From assembly GCA_948144175.1 (NCBI GenBank), contig CANXME010002420.1, positions 694,001 through 758,000 of the forward strand: a stretch of DNA of 64,000 nt, written 5' to 3'. Shown in pieces: positions 56,524 to 64,000 of this stretch (positions are counted from its first letter, which is position 1; each line of letters starts with the position of its first letter). The notes under the pieces were generated by a model. It made no database searches and was not told the DNA's origin. It saw only the letters and a list, made by a program, of their open reading frames with translations. Source of the stretch: Closterium sp. NIES-65 (taxonomy: Eukaryota; Streptophyta; Zygnematophyceae; Desmidiales; Closteriaceae). The position numbers and the translations under genes are program-made.

Positions 56524-58680
56524 TCAAGAAGTGAGCAAATGAGGCAAGACAGGCACAAGACCCAGCTGCGTGCAGCAACGCTGATGATCACAAGGCGCAA
56601 GTGCCTTGGTGAACACATCAGCAGTGTTGGCCTCAGAGGCCACGTACGCAAGTCGCAACTGTCCACGCTGCTGTAGCTCACGAGCAAGAAAGTAGCGGAG
56701 AGCAATGTGCTTTGTCCTGTGCTCCAGTCGCTGCTCTCGACACAAGGCCAGCATGGCCTTGTTGTCTACGTACAGGACTGGAGGAGAACGAGGCGGCTCT
56801 CCAAGGTCGGTCAGCAGGTAGGTGAGCCAGCGTAACTCCTGTGCAGCCATAGCCCCGGCGTAGATCTCAGCCTCACAACTGGAGCCGAGAACAGAAGACG
56901 AGCGGGTAGCCCGCCACGAAACAGAGCCGGAACCAAGGCCGAAGGTGTAACCCTGTGACGACCGCTGCGTAGCCAGGTCGTCAACCCAAGAAGCGTCCGC
57001 GTGCCCAGTGAGGACCACTGGACTCCGCCCTCCAAGCACTAGCCCCATGCCCGACGTACTGCACAAGTAGCGCAACACCCTCTTCGCTGCAGCCATGTGC
57101 TCTGGTCGGTGTCTCCCAGGAGCAACATAGCGTGCGAGAATGCTAAGAGGGTATGCAAGGTCAGGTCGTGTGCAGGTCATCAGGTACATGAGGCAGCCAA
57201 CAAGCTCTGCATACGGGCCACTCGACTCTACGGACTCATCCGAAGGCAGAGCTGAGAGCGAGTGGCGAGTAGGCAGAGGAGTGGTCTGAGGCGAAGAGTA
57301 CGTGAAGCCGAAGCGCTGAAGGACCTGCTGCACCATGTGTGACTGAGTCAGGGTAATGGTGCGGCGTGCTCTGTCCCGAGTGATCTCCAAGCCAAGGTAG
57401 CTGCGCAGTTCACCCAGGTCAGTGCACGTGTGTCTCTTCTGCAGCTCGGACTTCACGTAGGCGAGTCCAGCAGTGTCAGCTGTGGCAAAGACCAAGTCGT
57501 CGACGTACACGAGGATGTAGAACGGCGGCAGAGAGGTGTCGGTGCGCAGAAACAGCGACGGGTCGGCAGTAGAAGGAGCAAACCCGAGTGCCGCCAGCGT
57601 AGTCCTCAGTGTGTCGTGCCACTCACGTGGCGCCTGGCGGAGACCGTAGACTGGACGCCGGAGACTCCACTGGGTACTAGGAGGGAAAGACCCAGTGAAG
57701 CCAGGTGGGCGACGCAGCCAGATCTCCTCGTGCAGGCTGCCCTGCAAGAAAGCAGTGCTGAAGTCGAGAGAGTGCAGCTCGTAGTCACGGTGAGCAGCAA
57801 CGTGCAGCAGTACCCGTAGAGTGGTCATCTTCGGGGTGGGGGAGAAGGTTTGAAAGTAGTCAACCCCCTGCCGCTGACTGAAGCCACGAGCCACGTAACG
57901 CGCCTTGAAGACAGGCGGAGAACCCGGTGGCCGCTTCACCCTGAAGATCCACATGCCACTGACTATGTTCGCCCCAGGAGGGGGAACAGCGTCAACGTAG
58001 GTGCCTGTGGACTTCCAGGAAGCCATCTCTGCATCCATAGCTGCCTGCCACTGAGAGGAGTAGGGACCCTCTATCGCCTCCGCGTAAGAGCGCGGAGTCG
58101 GGATGTCAAGTGCATCCGGGTCTCCCTCAGGGGCTAGCAGTACAGACGCGAGATGAGGTGAAGCGGCGGTCAGACACTGGAACTCCTCCTGCCTGTCCTC
58201 AAGGACGTCCGTGCCAAGGGCACACTCACCCCCGACGGACGGAGGACAGGCAGACTCAGACTCAGCGACAAGACTAGCAGCGTAGTCTAGACGACAGCAC
58301 GCAGCAAAGTCGACGAGCTCAGTGACAAGGGCAGACGCAGCCGAAGACTCGAAAGAAGGGTCGATGACAGCAGTAGCAAGGAGACGCGTGACAATAGGAC
58401 TGGCAGCACGAAGAGAGTCCGACTCCGGGTCGGCAAGAGCAGGAAGAGAGGAAGCAGGAGGAGAAGGCAAAGGGGCACGTAGAGGAGCAGTGGACGGACG
58501 CAGAGACATCCGGTGCGTGCCAGGGACAAGAGGAGGACGCTGACGCGAACCGCGACCACTAGTGTGCGCAGTACGAACAGGCGACGCAGGACGAGACGCA
58601 GGCTCACGACGCTCAGTAAGACCTCCAGTCGGACCAGCGTAGGGAGGAGCAGGCAAAGGGGAGGTAGGCTGTAGCTGTGC
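56524..58680 (-). CDS. RT and RNase H of element E, open frame
   Basis: The frame runs without a stop from the deletion junction (~58680) to the stop at 56524. The upstream part of this frame (to 59025) is out-of-frame capsid/Gly-tract sequence. Reads QLQPTSPLPAPPYAGPTGG; the pre-RT segment; RT with YVARGFSQRQGVDYFQTFSP, DFSTAFLQGSLHEEIWLRRP and YVDDLVFATADTAGL; and RNase H with ADASWVDDLATQRS, CEAEIYAGAMAAQE and YVDNKAML. It differs from B at only a few residues. All catalytic Asp residues are present. Gag lies in a different frame, so expression of this part would need frameshifting or its own initiation. Confidence 0.88.
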   Translation of the reverse strand, partial: AQLQPTSPLPAPPYAGPTGGLTERREPASRPASPVRTAHTSGRGSRQRPPLVPGTHRMSLRPSTAPLRAPLPSPPASSLPALADPESDSLRAASPIVTRLLATAVIDPSFESSAASALVTELVDFAACCRLDYAASLVAESESACPPSVGGECALGTDVLEDRQEEFQCLTAASPHLASVLLAPEGDPDALDIPTPRSYAEAIEGPYSSQWQAAMDAEMASWKSTGTYVDAVPPPGANIVSGMWIFRVKRPPGSPPVFKARYVARGFSQRQGVDYFQTFSPTPKMTTLRVLLHVAAHRDYELHSLDFSTAFLQGSLHEEIWLRRPPGFTGSFPPSTQWSLRRPVYGLRQAPREWHDTLRTTLAALGFAPSTADPSLFLRTDTSLPPFYILVYVDDLVFATADTAGLAYVKSELQKRHTCTDLGELRSYLGLEITRDRARRTITLTQSHMVQQVLQRFGFTYSSPQTTPLPTRHSLSALPSDESVESSGPYAELVGCLMYLMTCTRPDLAYPLSILARYVAPGRHRPEHMAAAKRVLRYLCSTSGMGLVLGGRSPVVLTGHADASWVDDLATQRSSQGYTFGLGSGSVSWRATRSSSVLGSSCEAEIYAGAMAAQELRWLTYLLTDLGEPPRSPPVLYVDNKAMLALCREQRLEHRTKHIALRYFLARELQQRGQLRLAYVASEANTADVFTKALAPCDHQRCCTQLGLVPVLPHLLTS

Positions 58681-59659
58681 CACCTCCGCCTCCGCCTCCA
58701 CCGCCGCCACCTCCGCCACCTCCGCTACCACCGCCACCGCCGCCGCCACCCCCGCCTCCACTGCCGCCACTAGCACCCCCACCCCCGCTACCACCTCCAC
58801 CGCCACCCCCACTCCCTCCGCCGCCTCCACCTCCACCTCCACCGCCCCCACTGGCCCCACCTGCTCCCTTGCCCCCCTTGCCCTTGCCAGAGCGGCGTCT
58901 CCCGCTAGGGGCAGACGCCGCACCGACCGACTCAAGACCAACGAGGTCGGCCGCAGAGGCAGAGGCGACAGAGGGCAAGAGAGGGGAAGCAGAACACCCC
59001 TCAAAGATGGGGGCGCGGGGGTCACCTCGAGAGGCTCCTACAGCGACTATGCTCTTCTCTGCTGCAAGGAGGGCCTTCTCAAGGCTGTCGACTGTGAGGG
59101 TGGTGGGACAGACCGCGAGGAAGTGGTCCCGGACTACACGAAGGGAGTCAGGGAGGCAAGTGACTAAGAAGTAGAGAGTGATGTACATGGGGGGGGGGTT
59201 CTTGGCGCAGAAGTCAGCAGGAAGCGCAGCGCGGTAGCGAGTGTCACTAGTGCGGAGGTGCGTGATGAGATCAGCGACAGTGGTAAAGGCGGCAAGGTCA
59301 GGGAAGAGGAAGGGGAGCATGAGGCGGCTCAGTGCAGCAGTGGCAGGGGAGGAGTAGCGCGCAACTACAGCGTCGTACAAGGTCTGGGCACTCTTGTACT
59401 GGCTAAAGTGCGCGCGCTCAGCGGTAGGCAAGTGGCGACGCACAGCAAGACGTGCAGCAGCATCGCGCGTGGCCCAGTGTGAGCGAACAGTGGCGTCAGC
59501 ATCAGCAGCAGGGGCAGGGACGGCGCCAGAGGTGAGGTCAAAGAGAGACAGACCGTCCGCCCTATCGCACTGTAAAAACAGCTGCAGGTCGTCGACCCAG
59601 ACCTCAAAGTCTATGGCTCGACCCTCAGCGTCAAAAGCGAGGACACTAGGGGTGGCCAT
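58613..59659 (-). CDS. Gag capsid domain of element E
   Basis: MATPSVLAFDAEGRAIDFEVW ..., 348 codons: capsid-like UBN2-type domain (~1-245), SGRRRSGKGKGGKGAGG, then a poly-Gly tract that crosses the deletion junction and ends out of frame in TATAYLPFACSSLRW and a stop. The capsid part is almost the same as in B. No Cys/His finger or protease. Confidence 0.88.
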   Translation of the reverse strand: MATPSVLAFDAEGRAIDFEVWVDDLQLFLQCDRADGLSLFDLTSGAVPAPAADADATVRSHWATRDAAARLAVRRHLPTAERAHFSQYKSAQTLYDAVVARYSSPATAALSRLMLPFLFPDLAAFTTVADLITHLRTSDTRYRAALPADFCAKNPPPMYITLYFLVTCLPDSLRVVRDHFLAVCPTTLTVDSLEKALLAAEKSIVAVGASRGDPRAPIFEGCSASPLLPSVASASAADLVGLESVGAASAPSGRRRSGKGKGGKGAGGASGGGGGGGGGGGGSGGGGGGGSGGGGASGGSGGGGGGGGGGGSGGGGGGGGGGGGGGGTATAYLPFACSSLRWSDWRSY

Positions 59660-60762
59660 GACGACAGACTAGCAGTGCAAGCAGTGGTGGGGGGGGACGG
59701 GCACGCAGTAGCAGTGGGGCTGTGCTCACCAGACAAGGCAGGTCGGGCGACTCGGCAGTAGAGCGGCTCGGCTGCGGGGCGGCTCGGAGGCTGGGCTGCT
59801 CGGCGGCTCGGCGGCTCGGCGGCTCGGCGGCTCGGCTGCTGGGTGGCCCGGCTGTTGGGCGGCTCGGCTGCACCGCGGCTAGGCGGCTCGGCTCCTCCGG
59901 TACTCGGTGGCGCGGCGGGCGGCTGCTTGGGTGCACGCTGCAGGGTGGTGCAGTGGGCGGCGGCTCGGGTGGCGCGGCAGAGGAGGAGAGCGGCGGGGCC
60001 GCTTAGCAGAGGGCGGCGGGGCCGCGAAGTGCAGGGCGGCGGGGCCGTAAAGGAAGGGCGGCGGGGCCGCTTAGCAGAGGGCGGTGGGGCCGCTAAGGAA
60101 GGGCGGCGGGGCCGCTAAGGAGAAGCGGCGGGGCCGCGAAGTGCAGGGCGGCGGGGCCGTTGAAGGAAGGGCGGCGGGGCCGCGAGGTGCAGGGCGGCGG
60201 GGCCGTCGAAGCAGGGCGGCGGGGCCGTCGAAGCAGGGCGGCGGGGCCGTCGAAGCAGGGCGGCGGGGCCGTCGAAGCAGGGCGGCGGGGCCGTCGATGC
60301 AGGGCGGCGGGGTCGTCGAAGCACGGCGGCGGGGCCGTCGAAGCAGGGCGGCGGGGCCGTCGAAGCTGGGCGGCGGGGCCGTCGAAGCAGGGCGGGGGGG
60401 CCGTCGAAGCAGGGCGGCGGGGCCGCTTAGCAGAGGGCGGCGGGGCCGCAAAGGAAGGGCGGCGGGGCCACGAAGTGCAGGGCGGCGGAGCCGCGAAGCG
60501 TAGGGCGGCAGGGCCGCAAAGTGGAGGGCGGCGGGGCCGCAAAGGAAGGGCGGCGGGGCCGCGAAGTGCAGGGCGGCAGGGCCGCAAAGCGTAGGGCGGC
60601 AGGGCCGCTAGGGGAGAGAAGGCCGCTAGGGCGGCTCGGTAAGTGAATAGCCCGAAGCGCGACTCGGGATGAGTGCGCTTCGGGCAGTAAAAAAAAAAAA
60701 AAGAAAAACTCGAAGTGGTGGGCCCTAGGCGCAGTTCTCTCAGGGGAACCTGCTCGATACCA
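59660..60762 (-). repeat. Tandem-repeat 5' leader and PBS of element E
   Basis: GGCTCGGCGGCTCGG units at ~59755-59900, then a 22-bp array, CCGTCGAAGCAGGGCGGCGG + GG, with variants (CCGCTTAGCAGAGGGCGGCG, CCGCGAAGTGCAGGGCGGCG) at ~59990-60610. An A-run lies at ~60689-60708. The B leader is analogous but uses a different 23-bp unit. Confidence 0.8.
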
Positions 60763-60895
60763 TGAGAAGATTTGAACAAGAATGAAAATGACTATGAACG
60801 AAGTGAGTACAAATAGGAAACCCTAATTGGGTTGTACCCCCTATGGGATACCCCAGTATAGCCTACACAAATAAGTAAGCTATAATGTTCTGACA
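60763..60895 (-). repeat. 5' LTR of element E
   Basis: 133 bp, differing from the 3' LTR at about two positions. Followed by TAGGT. Confidence 0.9.
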
Positions 60896-60928
60896 TAGGT
60901 GAACTAGGTTAGCCTCGTAGCAGAAAGC

Positions 60929-61058
60929 TGTCAAACATTATATGTTTATGTGGTTCTAGACTGTAGTGGGTTACACCTTAGGGGGTACACCAGATTAGGG
61001 TTTCATATTTGTACTCTTGTTCCTGTTAGTCACACCATTCTCGTTTCTCATTCTGACA
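60929..61058 (+). repeat. 5' LTR of element F
   Basis: 130 bp, TGTCAAACATTATATG ... CTCATTCTGACA. Confidence 0.88.
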
Positions 61059-61719
61059 TGGTATTACGAGCCTAGGTTTCACCTAGGACCGAAACGTTAG
61101 AGCCCACCGTTTCCGCTAGCCGCGCTATAGTGCGCCGCCTTTTTCCTAGCGCCCTCGTGCGCCTCGTTCCTCGCGTCGCCCTTTAAGGCCCCTCACGGCC
61201 CCTCGCGTCGCCCCTTAAGGCCTCTCACGGCCCCCCCTTACGACCCCGCGCTAGCCCCGAACGGCCCCGTGCGGCCCCCGCGCTAGCCTCCCCCGGCCCC
61301 TTACGGCCCCGCGCTAGCCTCCTACGGCCCCGAACGGCCCCGCGCTAGCCCCGAACGGCACCTTGCGGCCCCCGCGCTAGCCTCTCACGGCCCCTTAAGG
61401 CCCCACGCTAGCCTCCTACAGCCCCGAACGGCCCCCGAACGGCCCCCGCGCTCGCCTCGAACGCCCCCCCCCGCGCTCGCCCCTCTACGACCGAGCCGCG
61501 CAGCGCGACCCCAGCTGAACCGCGCGACCCGACCGAGCCGCGCCGCCCTAGCCGAGCCGCGCCGCCCTAGCCGAGCCGCGCCGCCCTAACCGAGCCGCGC
61601 CGCCCTAGTCGAGCTGCGCCCTCCTTACCTGAGCAGCAGGGCCAGTACTGGACTGAACTGCTACTGCTACTGCTACTGCTACTGCCACAACTACTGCTAC
61701 TGCTGCTTCTACTTCAGCT
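61059..61719 (+). other. PBS and C-rich leader of element F
   Basis: PBS TGGTATTACGAGCCTAGG at 61059. CGGCCCCGCGCTAGCCTC-type repeats follow to ~61480, then four to five 19-bp CCGAGCCGCGCCGCCCTAG units (~61535-61620) and a (CTACTG)n stretch before the ATG. Confidence 0.75.
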
Positions 61720-64000
61720 ATGGCTAGCCCTACAGTTCTCTCGTCTGATGCTGAGGGCCGCCCAATTAAGTTTGAGACCTGGCTCGATGATCTGCACCTG
61801 TTCCTCCAGCTCACTGCCAGGGAGGATGTCTCGCTGTACGATCATGCACTAGGCAAAGCTGCTGCCCCTGCTACTGATGCTGACGCCACTACCCGCTCCC
61901 AGTGGCAGACTCGTGACGCCCACGCTCGCTTCGCTATTCGCAACTCCCTGCCTGTAGATGAGCGCGAGCACTTCGGCCAGCACAGGACTGCCCAGGCACT
62001 GTACACTGCTGTAGTTGCGCGCTACTCCTCCCCAGCCTCTGCTGCGCTAGGCCGTCTCTCGCTTCCCTACCTGTTCCCTGACCTGTCCGCCTTCCAGACA
62101 GTCGCTGACCTCATCACGCACCTCCGCACTAGTGAGGCCCGCTTCCGTGCCGCTATGCCTGCTGAGTTTCTTGCCTCCAACCCTCCCCCGCTCTGGCTCA
62201 CTCTCTACCACCTAGTTACCCGCCTCCCTGACACTCTGCGTACAGTCAGGGACAACTTCCTAGCCCGCTGCCCCACTGAGCTCACCATTGCCACCCTCGA
62301 GAAGGAACTCCTTGCAGCTGAGAAGAGTATTGTAGCTGTAGGTGCCTCTCGTGGTGACCCCCGCACCCCTTTCTTTGAGGGTTGTTCCCCCTCCCCCCTG
62401 CTCCCCTCTGTCGCCTCTGCTGCTGCTGTCGACCTCCTTGGTGCTGAGCAGGTCGGGTCTGCGTCCGCTCCCAGCGGGCGCCGCAGCGGCAGGGGCAGGG
62501 GAGGCAAGGGCGGTGGGGGTGATGGCGGGGGAGGCGGTGGTGGGGGTGGTGGCGGCGGTGGGGGCGGTGGCGGGGCTGGAGGGGCTAGTGGCAGCGGTGG
62601 GGGTGGTGGAGGCAGCGGCGGCGCCGGTGGCCGGGGTGGGGGCGGTGGTGGTGGCGGCGGAGGACGTGGCGGCGGCAGGGGCGGTGGTGGTCGTGGTGGC
62701 GGCGGCGGTGGTGGTCGTGGAGGCTCTGGCACTGGCCAGAGCACGCAGCACCCTCAGTCCTCCCAGGAGCTTCGTGAGTGGTACTTACAGCACGGGGGTG
62801 GGGGGGGTAGCCTTAGCTGCACGTACGTCATCCGCACTGGTCGCCGCAAGGGACAGACGTGCGGGAGGGCGCACACTGCGCAGCGCTGCTTCTCTCGCCT
62901 AGATGACGCTTGGCGTGCTCAGTTTCCTGACGCTCCTGAGCTCCCTCAGTGGGCTGATCTCCTCAAGAAGGATATCGATATCTATGCTCTTGATTTTGAT
63001 CTTATTCTCAAAGCCATGTATGCATTGACTATTAGTGGAGAGGAGGACCAGTACCTGTGTGTTCCGCCTGACCCAGGCATCCGCACGAGTGAGGCTGCCG
63101 CCCTAGGTGCTTGCGTGTCTGCTGCCCCAGGTGCTGGTGAGGCTACTGCTCTAGGTGCTTGTGTGTCCGCCACCCCAGGTACTACTGAGTCCACTGAGGC
63201 ACTGCACACCTTCACTCTAGACTCAGGCGCTTCGCGCTGTTTCTTTCGTGACCGCACTGCTCTTGAGCCCCTTGCTCGACCAGTCGCTGTCTCGCTCGCT
63301 GACCCCTCTGGGGGTCCTGTCATTGCGACCTCCTCCACTGTCCTTCCTTGTCCTGCTGTCCCGTCGGGCACACTGTCAGGTCTCCACCTTCCCTCGTTCT
63401 CTACGAACTTGGTGGCGGGTTGTGCGCTTCAGGATGGGGGTGTTCACCAGTTCACCCCTGCCTACGAGCGCGTGACACACTGCACGTGTGCTCGGACGGG
63501 CCGTCACCTGGCTATCTTCACTCGGCAGCCGGGGTCGGACCTGTACACACTAACCACTGAGTCCCCTCAGGTAGCGGCGTCTGCGTCTGCGTCAGGTCAG
63601 CTGTCAGCCCCCTGCTCGTGTCGCTCTCTGGTGCACAAGACAGTCCTCTGGCACCATCGACTTGGTCACCCGTCAGTGCAGCGCCTTCGGGGCATGCACG
63701 CCCGGTACCTTGTCTCTGGTCTTCCTCGGGTTTTCCCTCCCCTCCCACCCTCCCTTGCTCCTCCTTGTCTTCCCTGTGTCGAGGGGCGGCAGCGCGCTGC
63801 CCCTCACTCCTCCTCGTTCCCCCCGACGACTGCTCCTTTGCAGACGCTCCACATGGACGTGTGGGGCCCAGCCCGCGTCCGTGGTCAGGGCCAGGAGAGG
63901 TACTTCTTAATCGTCGTTGACGACTACTCGCGCTACACCACGGTCTTCCCCTTGCGCACCAAGGGTGAAGTCCCTGATGTTCTGATCCCTTGGATCAGCA
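61720..64000 (+). CDS. Gag-protease-integrase polyprotein of element F (5' 760 codons, intact)
   Basis: I read this frame codon by codon from ATG 61720 and met no stop to the window end. Order: capsid-like domain (MASPTVLSSDAEGRPIKFE; HFGQHRTAQALYTAVVARYS); Arg/Gly-rich tract (~250-340); SSQELREWYLQ; the finger CTYVIRTGRRKGQTCGRAHT with AQRC and FSRLDDAW; LDFDLILKAMYALTIS; ALGACVSAAPG repeats; protease FTLDSGASRCFF; GGVHQFTPAYERVTHCTC; pre-integrase WHHRLGHPSVQRL with CLPCVEG; integrase MDVWGP with the first catalytic Asp and IVVDDYSRYTTVFPL. It is the best candidate here for a functional Gag-Pol and serves as the reference for the lesions in A and B. Confidence 0.92.
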   Translation, partial: MASPTVLSSDAEGRPIKFETWLDDLHLFLQLTAREDVSLYDHALGKAAAPATDADATTRSQWQTRDAHARFAIRNSLPVDEREHFGQHRTAQALYTAVVARYSSPASAALGRLSLPYLFPDLSAFQTVADLITHLRTSEARFRAAMPAEFLASNPPPLWLTLYHLVTRLPDTLRTVRDNFLARCPTELTIATLEKELLAAEKSIVAVGASRGDPRTPFFEGCSPSPLLPSVASAAAVDLLGAEQVGSASAPSGRRSGRGRGGKGGGGDGGGGGGGGGGGGGGGGGAGGASGSGGGGGGSGGAGGRGGGGGGGGGGRGGGRGGGGRGGGGGGGRGGSGTGQSTQHPQSSQELREWYLQHGGGGGSLSCTYVIRTGRRKGQTCGRAHTAQRCFSRLDDAWRAQFPDAPELPQWADLLKKDIDIYALDFDLILKAMYALTISGEEDQYLCVPPDPGIRTSEAAALGACVSAAPGAGEATALGACVSATPGTTESTEALHTFTLDSGASRCFFRDRTALEPLARPVAVSLADPSGGPVIATSSTVLPCPAVPSGTLSGLHLPSFSTNLVAGCALQDGGVHQFTPAYERVTHCTCARTGRHLAIFTRQPGSDLYTLTTESPQVAASASASGQLSAPCSCRSLVHKTVLWHHRLGHPSVQRLRGMHARYLVSGLPRVFPPLPPSLAPPCLPCVEGRQRAAPHSSSFPPTTAPLQTLHMDVWGPARVRGQGQERYFLIVVDDYSRYTTVFPLRTKGEVPDVLIPWIS

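Larger units (their letters stand above)
56179..60895 (-). mobile_element. Copia retrotransposon E: internal deletion of PR and IN
   Basis: 4,717 bp on the minus strand, LTRs 56179-56311 and 60763-60895 (133 bp each, about 2 differences), target duplication TAGGT (56174-56178, 60896-60900), PBS TGGTATCGAGCAGG. Gag (capsid part) runs straight into the pre-RT linker. The finger, protease and integrase regions are absent compared with B. The rest is nearly identical in sequence to B. Confidence 0.93.
60929..64000 (+). mobile_element. Copia retrotransposon F, 5' part (runs off window)
   Basis: LTR 60929-61058, PBS, C-rich leader and an uninterrupted gag-PR-IN frame that is still open at the window edge. 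The LTR, PBS and leader resemble those of A. Because only the 5' half is visible, the LTR pair and target duplication cannot be compared. Confidence 0.9.

Overview
This is a 64 kb piece of a eukaryotic nuclear genome made mostly of Ty1/copia-type LTR retrotransposons, many of them nested or decayed. The evidence for Ty1/copia is the order PR-IN-RT-RNase H, primer sites next to the LTRs that resemble plant initiator-Met tRNA complements, and 5-bp target duplications. Intron-containing host genes with GT..AG borders, a GC-rich base composition and the plant-like elements suggest a streptophyte, perhaps a charophyte/zygnematophyte alga. That assignment is inference. I see no rRNA, tRNA, CRISPR array or prokaryotic gene.

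Layout. 1-3045: 3' half of copia element I (+), inserted in the tail of element J (3047-~3597). ~3598-4690 and 19434-20800: one host locus, split by element A (+, 4696-19428, target duplication GAGAG). A is itself split by the younger element B (-, 5404-12880, identical LTRs, target duplication CTACT). 20800-22513: an unrecognised multi-exon host gene, N1. 22650-27067: decayed copia C (-). 27068-27761 and 34732-~35130: 3' end of a host gene copy (G1) split by copia D (-, 27762-34731, target duplication CAGTG). 35322-35834: a Harbinger-like MITE. 36547-40690: host gene G2 (+), a small secreted protein with an EGF-like tail. 41166-45147: 3'-truncated copia G (-) of a different lineage, carrying a TA-flanked MITE. 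45326-53332: copia H (+) with a second copy of that MITE. 53366-55688: G3 (-), a paralogue of G2. 55723-56112: a TRIM inserted just upstream of the G3 start. 56179-60895: copia E (-, target duplication TAGGT), which has lost PR and IN but keeps an open RT-RNase H frame. 60929-64000: 5' part of an uninterrupted copia F (+), running off the window.

How the pieces relate. A and F are close relatives, with similar LTRs, primer site and leader. B and E form a second, recently active family. D, I, J, H and C share the same overall plan, while G has a conventional CCHC zinc knuckle. All families except G share unusual traits: LTRs of only about 125-140 bp; long C-rich tandem-repeat leaders where the leader is present; a non-canonical Cys/His finger in Gag; a repeated PQQLREWY-type peptide; and a conserved 3' non-coding block with two small palindromic hairpins. 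G1, G2 and G3 are dispersed copies of one secreted-protein gene family with strong internal exon duplication.
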